Source of the DNA: a virus
Virus record (IMG/VR): IMGVR_UViG_3300042876_000106
Span: 1-39,625 of that record
Length of the DNA: 39,625 nt
Direction: 5' to 3' (one strand)
A program made the position numbers and the translations under genes. The notes below the pieces were generated by a model. The model did no database searches and was not told the origin of the DNA. It saw only the letters and a list, made by a program, of their open reading frames with translations. Shown here one piece after another: positions 30,264 through 37,266 of the stretch. The first letter of the stretch is position 1, and each line of letters starts with the position of its first letter.

Positions 30264-30440
30264 TCAAACAGACTCTTTGACTTCGATTACCCATGCGCCG
30301 TTCTTAACTACCGGCAACTTATAAGGAATATGATTCTTTGGAAGTTGTTTATTTTCGCATCTTCTCAGTACTGATCTGACAGAAATAAACTTATTTCTGA
30401 ATCGGTAATGACGGGAATATTCAAGGGCTGTATAGACCAT
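30264..30440 (-). CDS. Small basic protein between terminase and portal genes
   Basis: This 58-codon frame (MVYTALEYSRHYRFRNKFIS, then VRSVLRRCENKQLPKNHIPY, ending WVIEVKESV) is basic and resembles small excisionase/MerR-type DNA-binding proteins, with a helix-turn-helix (SVRSVLRRCENKQL) and a following wing (PVVKNGAWVIEV). It lies 52 bases after the terminase stop and about 26 bases before operator C. It is a candidate DNA-binding factor for the operator but nothing proves it. The frame is short, yet composition and isolation between real genes argue for translation. Confidence 0.55.
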   Translation of the reverse strand: MVYTALEYSRHYRFRNKFISVRSVLRRCENKQLPKNHIPYKLPVVKNGAWVIEVKESV

Positions 30441-30492
30441 ATCTTAATATTATTTATGTTTTAACGTAACAGAACTTAATATATTAAAGTAT

Positions 30493-31761
30493 TTATTCTA
30501 TTTCTCTGAATAATTGTAAATACTTCTCAAGGTAAGCACTTAGTCCACTCAGGCTATCGGCTGCATCATCTTCCTCTTTATCTGTTTTGAGCAGCTTGAC
30601 AGTCTGATCCATGAACTTCTGTAACGCAGGGTTTGGCTTTTCAGGAAAGTAAAAGTACGCTTTGATTAGTCCGGCATTGGCAAGGATCCGCCCCATTTTA
30701 TTTGTTTTGCTGAACATACCAAATACTTCCACCTCCGGCAATAACTCCCTTATCCGTCTGCTGAAATACGCCCCGAAACTATTTGTCTCAATGGCAAGGG
30801 TGCTAATACGGTGTTCCTTGACCTTACCTATTACTTGCCCTTCCTGAATAGTAAGGTTCTCCTGGTCGAAAATGCAGTCAATGATATACACCCTGTTACC
30901 GTACACCCTGGCTATCGGCATAGCAAAATGATCTTTCCCTTCATCTGCACTGTCAACATAAGCAATAGTAAAATATTCCATGTTATCCGGCAAGTCTCTA
31001 TACCGTTTGAGTGAACCCTCACTAAATACCTGACCCTCCAGCTCGCTTATCCACCCACCCATAACTATATTGTTGTACTCCTTTGGATCGTCAACCTTCA
31101 GACGGTTATAGTCAGCAAGTATGTTCTTTGGTATCTGGTTCTGATCCGCATCCAGGTAACTACTATGTATGTACATGACATTATCCTTGATGCAGTTGTC
31201 ACCTCCCTTCAGTCCTTTCTTCTCAAAGAACTCCTTGAAGATCCAATGTTCTTTTGTTGTCGGGTTAAGTATTAATATTGTCAGGTTGCGCTTTGTTATG
31301 GAACGCATCGAATAGAACACCTTTTTGAAGGTCTTGTAATCCGGTAGTTCCTCTGCTTCGTCATTGATAAACACATTGAAGCCTGATAATGATTTGAGGT
31401 TTGCTGTCTGACCTAATGAGCCGGTTTTAATACCTTTGAATGAGATCCGACTACCATTAAACTCCAGATGTGTTGTCGTGTCGTGTACTGTGCCGGATAA
31501 ACCAAGCATCTCAATCTTATCACTCACCTCTGGCTTAACGGAATCGATAAGGGACATATTTGTATAACGGGTGTAAAGAATATTCCAGCCATATCGCACT
31601 AAAGCGATCAATGCAAATATTGAAACTGTGTAAGATTTAAGCGAATATCTCCCTCCGGTGATTATTACCGTATCAATCTCGTGATGATAGTTTTCATCAT
31701 ATAACTTAAATAGGGGTCTGAATTTTAGCGAAACACCGATTTGAGATTCAGTGTCAATCAT
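30493..31761 (-). CDS. terL: Terminase large subunit
   Basis: This 422-residue protein has all expected motifs: Walker A at residues 36-43 (GGRYSLKS), Walker B with catalytic Glu at 131-138 (FINDEAEE), coupling motif at 165-168 (LNPT), and the RuvC-like nuclease acids at Asp270 (YVDSADEG), Glu325 (IETN) and the C-terminal DDAADS (398-403). It drives DNA into the prohead and cuts concatemers. The start overlaps the small terminase gene by 8 bases. The sequence is of the Terminase_3/6 kind often found in Bacteroidetes phages. Confidence 0.93.
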   Translation of the reverse strand: MIDTESQIGVSLKFRPLFKLYDENYHHEIDTVIITGGRYSLKSYTVSIFALIALVRYGWNILYTRYTNMSLIDSVKPEVSDKIEMLGLSGTVHDTTTHLEFNGSRISFKGIKTGSLGQTANLKSLSGFNVFINDEAEELPDYKTFKKVFYSMRSITKRNLTILILNPTTKEHWIFKEFFEKKGLKGGDNCIKDNVMYIHSSYLDADQNQIPKNILADYNRLKVDDPKEYNNIVMGGWISELEGQVFSEGSLKRYRDLPDNMEYFTIAYVDSADEGKDHFAMPIARVYGNRVYIIDCIFDQENLTIQEGQVIGKVKEHRISTLAIETNSFGAYFSRRIRELLPEVEVFGMFSKTNKMGRILANAGLIKAYFYFPEKPNPALQKFMDQTVKLLKTDKEEDDAADSLSGLSAYLEKYLQLFREIE

Positions 31762-32104
31762 CCGAGAAATTCTTAAATATTATCGTTGGTATTAGATCCT
31801 TTCCGTCATTCCCTGTTAACTCATTCCTGTCTTTCTGATTGAGATATTGCTTGCCGAGCCATACAAGCATTGTCTTATCTCCCTCCATTGCAATACTGAA
31901 CTGTTTTGCCCGTAATAACTCCTTGCCTTCACCTTTCTTTTGTGCAGAATACTCCGCAAAACCCATTTTATGGTCTTCCTGACAGGCACGATATAATGTG
32001 TCTGCTGATATGCCTAATAAACCAGCTATCCCAGTGCCGTCACACTGAGCCTGAAGATACTTGTTGACCTTCACCCAATCTATGATTGTTTTTGGTCTTG
32101 CCAT
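31754..32104 (-). CDS. terS: Terminase small subunit
   Basis: This 116-residue protein has an N-terminal helix-turn-helix for DNA binding (KVNKYLQAQCDGTGIAGLLG, then ISADTLYRACQEDHKMGFAE). A helical oligomerisation segment follows (LLRAKQFSIAMEGDKTMLVW) and then a polar tail. The typical sentence (GxSxDTLYxxxxE, then KxMLxWLGKQYLxQKDRNEL) is that of small terminases. It recognises the packaging site, often within its own gene. It overlaps the methyltransferase gene by 25 bases and the large subunit by 8. Confidence 0.85.
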   Translation of the reverse strand: MARPKTIIDWVKVNKYLQAQCDGTGIAGLLGISADTLYRACQEDHKMGFAEYSAQKKGEGKELLRAKQFSIAMEGDKTMLVWLGKQYLNQKDRNELTGNDGKDLIPTIIFKNFSDD

Positions 32105-33261
32105 ATTACTCCGTTCTTCCTTATCTCAATATTAGGATCGAGTTTTCTCATCCTATCCAGTATTACCTGACAATATTTTGGATCAAATTCATTTAAATAT
32201 GAAATGCGTTTTAGTTGATGACAGGCAACCATTGTTGTGCCACTTCCCCCAAATCCATCCAATACGAGATCTCCTTCCTTTGTATTATTTAATATCTGAT
32301 AAGCGAATAAAGCCACAGGTTTCATTGTAGGATGTTCGGCATTTCTTTGTGGTCTATCAAAATTCAAAATCGTTGTCTGCTTCCTATCTCCAAACCAATG
32401 ATGTGATGCACCCTCAATCCATCCATATAAACAGGGTTCGTGTTTCCATTGATAATCTTGCCGTCCCATTACCATTGAATTTTTAACCCAAATCAGGCAT
32501 TGCTTAACTGTAATCCCTGCCTCTTTCATTGCCCTTCTGAAATTAAATCCCTCGCTATCTGCGTGCCATACATAAAATACCCCCCCCCGTTTAGTATTTA
32601 ACATCATGGATATGAAGGAGTTATAAAGGAACAAAAAGAAAGTATTATCGTCCTTCTTGTCATTTTTGATCTTCATGGCATCCTTTGTCTTTCCTGTATA
32701 ATCGACATTATACGGAGGATCTGTTAATACAAGGTCTGCCTTTTGATTGCCCATTAATTTTTCAATATCATCAGAAATGGTTGTGTCTCCACACAATAAC
32801 CGGTGTTGCCCTATCTCAAACAGATCGCCAAGCACAATATCCGTCTTTATCTCATCGGGTATCTCATAATCGTCTTCCTGTGCTTCAAGTTTCTGTCCTA
32901 CAAAGTCAGGTATCTCCAGTCCCCATTCCAATAACTCAGCCTGATCCCATTCGTTAGCGAGAGTATCCCAATCCCATTCTCCAAAGGGAATATTATCCTC
33001 AATGATAAATCTGCGCTTTTCTGCCTCTGTCAGCTCGTCTGCCCGCTTAATCCATTGGTCAGGTATGTCTTTATACTTCAGCTCCTGTAAAGCCTTAAAT
33101 CGCATATTTCCGCCCAATATCATATCCTCGGAATCGATGACAATAGGACGCAACTCCATCATCTTCGGAAATTCACTGATAGATTTTACGAGTTTTTTAA
33201 ACCTTTCGTCTTTGATAATACGGGGATTGCCGGGATTAGTATGAATTGCAGAAGCCTTCAT
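32080..33261 (-). CDS. ParB-like domain fused to an N4/N6 DNA methyltransferase, with G9 tract
   Basis: This 393-residue protein has a ParB/sulfiredoxin-like start (residues 1-60: NPGNPRI, RPIVID, MILGGNMRFKALQELK) and a methyltransferase from about 150. That part carries catalytic DPPY at 181-184, HPTMKP at 310-315 and the SAM-binding DGFGGSGTT at 335-343, a beta-class order. It would methylate adenine or cytosine amino groups, perhaps to protect phage DNA. No restriction enzyme is adjacent. Residues 225-228 (R-G-G-V) are coded by nine G in a row (32580-32588), so slippage would truncate it after residue 226 or so. It is the first gene behind promoter B. Confidence 0.85.
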   Translation of the reverse strand: MKASAIHTNPGNPRIIKDERFKKLVKSISEFPKMMELRPIVIDSEDMILGGNMRFKALQELKYKDIPDQWIKRADELTEAEKRRFIIEDNIPFGEWDWDTLANEWDQAELLEWGLEIPDFVGQKLEAQEDDYEIPDEIKTDIVLGDLFEIGQHRLLCGDTTISDDIEKLMGNQKADLVLTDPPYNVDYTGKTKDAMKIKNDKKDDNTFFLFLYNSFISMMLNTKRGGVFYVWHADSEGFNFRRAMKEAGITVKQCLIWVKNSMVMGRQDYQWKHEPCLYGWIEGASHHWFGDRKQTTILNFDRPQRNAEHPTMKPVALFAYQILNNTKEGDLVLDGFGGSGTTMVACHQLKRISYLNEFDPKYCQVILDRMRKLDPNIEIRKNGVIWQDQKQS

Positions 33262-33266
33262 TTTTG

Positions 33267-33298
33267 CAAATGTAATATATCACACTGACATACACAAA
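33267..33298 (-). promoter_or_regulatory. Bacteroidetes-type promoter with operator in the spacer (site B)
   Basis: TTTG (33298-33295), exactly 20 bases and TACATTTG (33274-33267) make a full consensus match. The spacer TGTATGTCAGTGTGATATAT is related to the operator at 8718-8736. The transcript start should fall within a few bases of the ATG at 33261, so the methyltransferase mRNA may be leaderless. It starts right after the terminator of the previous block. Confidence 0.68.
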
Positions 33299-33311
33299 TA
33301 ATTTTATTCAC

Positions 33312-33338
33312 AAAAAAAGCCCCTCGGTTGAAGGGCTT
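33312..33338 (-). terminator. Intrinsic terminator closing the accessory/early transcript
   Basis: The minus strand has AAGCCCTT-caaccg-AGGGGCTT, an 8-bp stem with one G-T pair, followed by seven T. It lies between the last small frame (33338) and promoter B, separating the long block from 39 kb from the packaging genes. Confidence 0.8.
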
Positions 33339-33409
33339 CAGGTGTCGCAGGGATCACGCCAGGAATCAGAGTATTCCCAACCTAAAGGAGTGACCTGACC
33401 GCACCCCAT
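33338..33409 (-). CDS. Possible micro-ORF before the terminator
   Basis: This 23-codon frame (MGCGQVTPLGWEYSDSWRDP then CDT) ends at the first base of the terminator stem. Composition looks like a structured peptide with two Cys and two Trp, but no start signal or homologue is known. It could be the last gene of the block or chance. A small inverted repeat (GGAAT/ATTCC) lies inside it. Confidence 0.28.
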   Translation of the reverse strand: MGCGQVTPLGWEYSDSWRDPCDT

Positions 33410-33423
33410 GTTCTCACACCTGT

Positions 33424-33645
33424 TTAATTAGGAAGATCATTTATAACTTCCTCTACGCTTTTGCCGTAAATAGCTTTATATCTATTCTGCAATTCGGGGC
33501 TTGAATTAACCATCGAAACAAATGATTTGTATTTACAGGACTTGCAATACCAATTCCACCGCTTAAATCCCATAAAACTCACTTCTTCTCCGTGCCATTC
33601 ATTACTTTGGGTTGTTCCGCATGATTTACATTTATGCTCATCCAT
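33424..33645 (-). CDS. Zinc-ribbon protein
   Basis: This 73-residue protein has a Cys pair at residues 6 and 9 (CKSC) and another at about 34 and 37 (CKSC), spaced 24 residues apart, with an aromatic strand between them (MGFKRWNWYC). That is a typical zinc ribbon. The C-terminal part is helical and acidic (KSVEEVINDLPN). Such proteins bind nucleic acid or act as structural parts. It is the last recognisable full gene of the accessory block. No specific function is visible. Confidence 0.72.
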   Translation of the reverse strand: MDEHKCKSCGTTQSNEWHGEEVSFMGFKRWNWYCKSCKYKSFVSMVNSSPELQNRYKAIYGKSVEEVINDLPN

Positions 33646-33667
33646 AGTTTTAAGTTTTAGTTAATAT

Positions 33668-33868
33668 TTAATCCGGCAGATCCTTCTGCATAAATTTCAC
33701 CCTGGCACGTTTGAACAGATAACAGTTTCCCTCATTGCCCTCAAACCATATCCATTTATCGTCAAACTCCTTAATCCTTCCATGTACCTCGCAGGGTTCG
33801 CCGTGCTTATTCTTGCCTTTGATAACCCCGTGAATGTTTATTAATGATGTTAGTTCGTTACTGTTCAT
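33668..33868 (-). CDS. Small beta-barrel-like protein, unknown
   Basis: This 66-residue protein has alternating strands (INIHGVIKGKNKHGEPCEVH, then GRIKEFDDKWIWFEGNEGNC and YLFKRARVKFMQKDL), which looks like an SH3-type barrel. Small barrels of this sort occur often in phage accessory regions. It overlaps the upstream gene by 4 bases (ATGA at 33865-33868), so the two are coupled. No family name can be given. Confidence 0.62.
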   Translation of the reverse strand: MNSNELTSLINIHGVIKGKNKHGEPCEVHGRIKEFDDKWIWFEGNEGNCYLFKRARVKFMQKDLPD

Positions 33869-34437
33869 CTGCCTGACTGCTTTAAGTATTCAATTACGGT
33901 ATTCAATCCAGCTATTGAGGCAGGATTGACCTTCTCATGATTTTCATAATCACACTTCATAGCGGTTACAATATTATCTAATGAAGAAATTACCCAATTC
34001 AGGTTTATCCTTTGCTGATCCCTTGCCCATTTCATGGCTTTTATTGCAATATTAACTTCTCTATTTGCATGATTAGCCATTGTTCCGGGACATCCATATT
34101 CTTTCTCGGCCCACTCCTCAATCATATCATCGGTAAGCAAATCGGGCTGACTTTTAAAATCAATAAATTTTGCCAATGGATGTCTAAGTAGGAATGGTTC
34201 ATTTTCTTTTGTAAAACATAATACATCCTTATTTGAGAAACGGACTAACGACCCGTCTCCGTAACCAATTAGATATATACTATCAGTTTCATGAGTAAAT
34301 GGTAAACCGTGAAACATACCATGCCACGGAAGATAACTCACCCATCCGGCTTTATCCGTTGTATTTTTTATCTCTTCAATAAAATCATTGAATGAAATCC
34401 ATTCAAATTCCTGTTTTTTTAAAATTGCTGTTTTCAT
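33865..34437 (-). CDS. Accessory protein with a shared C-terminal module
   Basis: This 190-residue protein begins with an alpha-beta domain (residues 1-90). Its second half opens with SQPDLLTDDMIEEWAEKEYG (about residues 96-115), followed by TMANHANREVNIAIKAMKWA. The same LLTDxMIE module occurs in the gene at 34968-35249 (NQPDLLTDEMIEKEIG), and a related form (SDKDIEAWAKETYP) occurs in the 35252-36133 gene. This points to duplication and mixing of a short helical module in neighbouring genes. The module is frequent in phage proteins and may serve protein contact. Function is unknown. Confidence 0.58.
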   Translation of the reverse strand: MKTAILKKQEFEWISFNDFIEEIKNTTDKAGWVSYLPWHGMFHGLPFTHETDSIYLIGYGDGSLVRFSNKDVLCFTKENEPFLLRHPLAKFIDFKSQPDLLTDDMIEEWAEKEYGCPGTMANHANREVNIAIKAMKWARDQQRINLNWVISSLDNIVTAMKCDYENHEKVNPASIAGLNTVIEYLKQSGR

Positions 34438-34438
34438 A

Positions 34439-34909
34439 TTACCCTTTCTTAGTTATTTGTGATTCAAAATAAAATACTATTGGTTTTATATCTTCTTTTA
34501 CAAGTCCGTATCTCTTTGCTATCTTATATTGAGTATTGAGTTCGTTAAGGTGTTTCATAAAGCCTTGAATTAATGACCTAAACTCTTCGAGGCTCAGTGA
34601 ATGTTTATTGATATTACAACTCGCACAGGCTGGCATCTGATTTTCTATTGTAAGCCTTTCTGGAAACATACAACCATCGGGAATGTGCTTGGCTTTTATA
34701 TAAATCCAATCACTCTGATTGCGTATCCAATGACCTGAAATAGAAGTTTCTCCCGTTACCTTATTTTTCCAATGAGCATTGACATATTTAAATTTTCTTT
34801 TACAGGGTTCTAATTCATCAACGTGCCAACCCTTTTCAAGATCACACCCACAATAGGCACATTTACCGCCGAACTTATCAAAGATTATTTGTCTGTCTTT
34901 TTTATTCAT
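34439..34909 (-). CDS. HNH endonuclease, second copy type
   Basis: This 156-residue protein has a Cys pair at residues 17 and 20 (CAYC), a catalytic-type stretch at 28-31 (WHVDEL), and a second part NQMPACASCNINK (about 90-102) with Cys95, Cys98 and Asn101. These are the parts of an HNH fold with a zinc-holding CxxC pair (the His in HVDE as general base). A long insertion separates the halves. The C-terminus ends in SQITKKG, the same as a neighbour. It may be a homing-type or packaging-linked nuclease. Its gene overlaps the frameshifted end of the previous one. Confidence 0.78.
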   Translation of the reverse strand: MNKKDRQIIFDKFGGKCAYCGCDLEKGWHVDELEPCKRKFKYVNAHWKNKVTGETSISGHWIRNQSDWIYIKAKHIPDGCMFPERLTIENQMPACASCNINKHSLSLEEFRSLIQGFMKHLNELNTQYKIAKRYGLVKEDIKPIVFYFESQITKKG

Positions 34910-34967
34910 TTCTTAGTTATTTTACCGTCTCTCATTGCTTTTGCTGCTATAATAGCACTTTCAACAT

Positions 34968-35249
34968 CTATGAATTGATCTCTCGCCCATAATCATCATC
35001 TGGCATTACAATTTCAAGTATTTTGCCAATTTCTTTCTCAATCATCTCATCGGTGAGCAAATCGGGTTGATTTTGCGGAGTATATTCTTTCATTGCTTGG
35101 ATGACAATATCTTCTCTGATATATTTAGGACTATCAGTTAAATCAGTTTCAATATAAGTATATGCTGGAAAATCAAAGGGCTCAAGATTACCTTCTAAGA
35201 AATCCAGTATATCTTCAATGTTTGTTTTATCCATTATTCTCTTTTTCAT
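34968..35249 (-). CDS. Accessory protein truncated by a frameshift near its end
   Basis: I chose the ATG at 35249; a GTG at 35255 and an ATG at 35234 are alternatives. The 93-residue product ends PDDDYGREINS at 34968. In the next frame the sequence continues as RDQFIDVESAIIAAKAMRDG then KITKK to a TGA at 34906, which would overlap the next start as ATGA. Removing one GA from the (GA)3 run (plus strand 34979-34984) restores this. The tail matches the end of the 35252 gene (AIIGAKAHRDGKITKKG). A recent 2-base insertion, or a read error, is the simplest explanation. The region 34910-34967 is the lost end. Confidence 0.55.
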   Translation of the reverse strand: MKKRIMDKTNIEDILDFLEGNLEPFDFPAYTYIETDLTDSPKYIREDIVIQAMKEYTPQNQPDLLTDEMIEKEIGKILEIVMPDDDYGREINS

Positions 35250-35251
35250 AT

Positions 35252-36133
35252 TCACCCTTTCTTAGTTATTTTACCGTCTCTGTGTGCCTTTGCGCCAATT
35301 ATTGCACCAACTCTCATATCAGAAATAGAATTGCTTTTTTCTAAATCCTCCAATGTTCTTACAACTGATTCATTAGGATAGGTTTCTTTTGCCCATGCCT
35401 CAATATCTTTATCGCTTGGCAAATTATCGGCTGGCTGTTTGCCGGAGAGTTGAGATTTAAGCCATCCCTTAACATAATCTACTATTTCATCCATGCCTAT
35501 CTTGATAGAATTATGCTTATTGGCAATCGAAATTATAAAGTCTTTTATTTCTTTATCGCTTATCTCGCTGTGAGGCTGACTAATAGGTTCATCACAAAGA
35601 AAACAGGTGTTTCCCCTCCATACGCATTTATCAGGATTGATTTCTTTATTCGGGCAACCCTTTACAAATTCAGCGTAAGGCTCATCATCCTTTAGGTATT
35701 GTTTAACAAGCAACGTCTTTTCGGATAAATCATACACTCTTTTCATGGTGTCTTTGAAATCACAAAATTTCAAAAGTTCTTCTCTTAGATTTATCCCTAG
35801 ATAATTCCTTAATGCTCTTTCGAGTAAAATAGCCCTTCTCCCTTGTTTCCATGCTATATTAACAACCTCGGGAAAATTATAATTGTCAATAGCATGAGAT
35901 TTCCACATATCACCAAACTGAGCAGAAACTAAGGGCTTCTCAATGTCCTTGTCAATTTGCTTGATTATTTCCTCTGCCGTCACTTCCTTTGGCTCAACTG
36001 CCAGAATCTCATCGGCAATAAACTGAAAATATTTATCTTCTATATTGCCATAACACTTCCTGTTATCCTCATCCCATCCGACAAATGGCTTATACTTTTT
36101 CAGTATCTCAATTATCTGTTCTTTTGTTTTCAT
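35252..36133 (-). CDS. Accessory protein of several short modules, unknown
   Basis: This 293-residue protein begins MKTKEQIIEILKKYKPFVGW. It is helical, with an HNH-free middle containing four Cys (GCPNKEINPDKCVWRGNTCF then LCDEP) that may bind zinc. It ends with the module SDKDIEAWAKETYPNESVVR and then GAIIGAKAHRDGKITKKG. The last module is shared with its neighbours. Such module strings are typical of phage accessory proteins. The start overlaps no gene and follows the 36138 gene by 4 bases. No catalytic motif is seen. Confidence 0.55.
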   Translation of the reverse strand: MKTKEQIIEILKKYKPFVGWDEDNRKCYGNIEDKYFQFIADEILAVEPKEVTAEEIIKQIDKDIEKPLVSAQFGDMWKSHAIDNYNFPEVVNIAWKQGRRAILLERALRNYLGINLREELLKFCDFKDTMKRVYDLSEKTLLVKQYLKDDEPYAEFVKGCPNKEINPDKCVWRGNTCFLCDEPISQPHSEISDKEIKDFIISIANKHNSIKIGMDEIVDYVKGWLKSQLSGKQPADNLPSDKDIEAWAKETYPNESVVRTLEDLEKSNSISDMRVGAIIGAKAHRDGKITKKG

Positions 36134-36137
36134 GTTA

Positions 36138-36611
36138 TTACTTTGTTAGTTGTATTACGGATATATCCAAGTAGTATTGGCTGTCCTCAAATCTTATCCA
36201 TTCTCCTTTTCTATCTCCACGATTGAGGTCTATGATATAAGAATGTCTATTGCCAGGGAGTTCTCTGTAACAAAAATTTCCCTTTTGGTCTGTTATTCTT
36301 ATTCCTGTTAAATACTCTTGAAATTCCCCAATCATTAATTGCTCTTTCGTAAAACAGCAACGATCATCCCACGGGACAGCAACCAGATCAAGGTCTCTAT
36401 TCATACTTCCGTTGATTAACAAATTATATCCATATTCTTTTGCAATGTCTTTGAGGTAAGAATATAATATCGCATACAATCCCGGTTTGATATGTTTCGG
36501 TTTATCTAAGGATTCCTTGATTGTGTTAACTATTTTCTCAACATCCATATTTTTCCATTTATCACGCCCATAATCATCATCTCCGGGGCCATAAATATTT
36601 TCATCTTTCAT
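36138..36611 (-). CDS. Nucleotidyltransferase-fold protein
   Basis: This 157-residue protein has the GSxxRDxDL motif at residues 68-76 (NGSMNRDLDL) after a helix (YLKDIAKEYGYNLLI). In the nucleotidyltransferase fold the two Asp (73 and 75) hold the metal ions. The family is common in phages and of unknown substrate (possibly tRNA, protein or small molecule AMPylation). The first 25 residues contain DDDYGRDKWKNMDV, which resembles the frameshifted end of the 34968 gene, so this piece seems duplicated. It overlaps the 36601 gene by 11 bases. Confidence 0.62.
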   Translation of the reverse strand: MKDENIYGPGDDDYGRDKWKNMDVEKIVNTIKESLDKPKHIKPGLYAILYSYLKDIAKEYGYNLLINGSMNRDLDLVAVPWDDRCCFTKEQLMIGEFQEYLTGIRITDQKGNFCYRELPGNRHSYIIDLNRGDRKGEWIRFEDSQYYLDISVIQLTK

Positions 36612-36867
36612 CTTTCTTTCTGTTGTTTAATAAATTAATTAAGTTCATTCCTGTCTCATAGTCTTTGGCAATTATTAGTTCCCTGCCGTCCTGAAGACTA
36701 ATGATTCCAATATCTTTACCGTGTCCACAACAAGAAGCCTTCGTTAAAAAACCTGCATCATTTAAACATTTAACTAATCCGTAAATGCAATTATCGACAT
36801 AGGCAATCTTCTCTTTGCCGTCATTGCCTATTACTACCATCTGAGATTGTTCTCCCTGCTTGCACAT
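36601..36867 (-). CDS. Small CCGHG-motif phage protein
   Basis: This 88-residue protein has a strand IAYVDNCIYGLVKCLNDAGF, then LTKASCCGHGKDIGIISLQD, GRELIIAKDY and a basic end. The TxxSCCGHG stretch followed by DGR-x-LxI is a pattern found in many short phage proteins without known function; the Cys-Cys-Gly-His could bind a metal. It overlaps the nucleotidyltransferase-fold gene by 11 bases. Start and operon context are good. Confidence 0.66.
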   Translation of the reverse strand: MCKQGEQSQMVVIGNDGKEKIAYVDNCIYGLVKCLNDAGFLTKASCCGHGKDIGIISLQDGRELIIAKDYETGMNLINLLNNRKKDER

Positions 36868-36875
36868 TGCTATTA

Positions 36876-36995
36876 TTATTTAAACGCTAGAATAAAAATG
36901 TATAACACTAATCCAGACCATACGATCCATAAGAATATTCTTACTAAGTGCAACATATTATCTTTTCGATTTTCATTCCAATAATTGGTTTTCAT
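36876..36995 (-). CDS. Tiny single-span membrane protein
   Basis: This 39-codon frame (MKTNYWNENRKDNMLHLVRI, then FLWIVWSGLVLYIFILAFK) has a polar head and one membrane segment at about residues 18-38. It lies between the 37018 and 36601 genes with gaps of 22 and 8 bases. The composition fits a membrane peptide and not a chance frame. Function is unknown; small membrane proteins in accessory blocks are often involved in exclusion or host take-over. Confidence 0.5.
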   Translation of the reverse strand: MKTNYWNENRKDNMLHLVRIFLWIVWSGLVLYIFILAFK

Positions 36996-37017
36996 CTTTC
37001 TTTCTATTGTTTAATTG

Positions 37018-37242
37018 CTATTCACTTAGTACTTTATTTACAATCTCATTGGCATCAAATATAGGCGTATTCCCGTTGAGTAATTTTAGGGCTATTTTAT
37101 TAATTGTCTTATCAATATATGCCATTTCGTCATTTGTTAATCCGCTACCTGAAAAAGCTATTAATGATTCCGTAGCCATTAAAACTCCAGCACTGTGCAT
37201 AAATGCAATTTTCTTGAGTTGAGTTTTTGTTGGTGTTGCCAT
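37018..37242 (-). CDS. Small helical protein, unknown
   Basis: This 74-residue protein (MATPTKTQLKKIAFMHSAGV, then LIAFSGSGLTNDEMAYIDKT) is helical with a glycine-rich turn in the middle. It could belong to a small phage family with LKKIAxxHSAG-type start, which I do not recognise. It is placed 24 bases after the ASCH-like gene. No motif for catalysis, membrane insertion or zinc is visible. Confidence 0.55.
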   Translation of the reverse strand: MATPTKTQLKKIAFMHSAGVLMATESLIAFSGSGLTNDEMAYIDKTINKIALKLLNGNTPIFDANEIVNKVLSE

Positions 37243-37266
37243 TGCTTTCTATTTAGTGATTATTAC

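Noticed and set aside
33340-33423. A tRNA or tmRNA in the gap before the terminator
   Set aside because: No cloverleaf arms could be drawn; the only structure is a short GGAAT/ATTCC repeat inside a micro-ORF.
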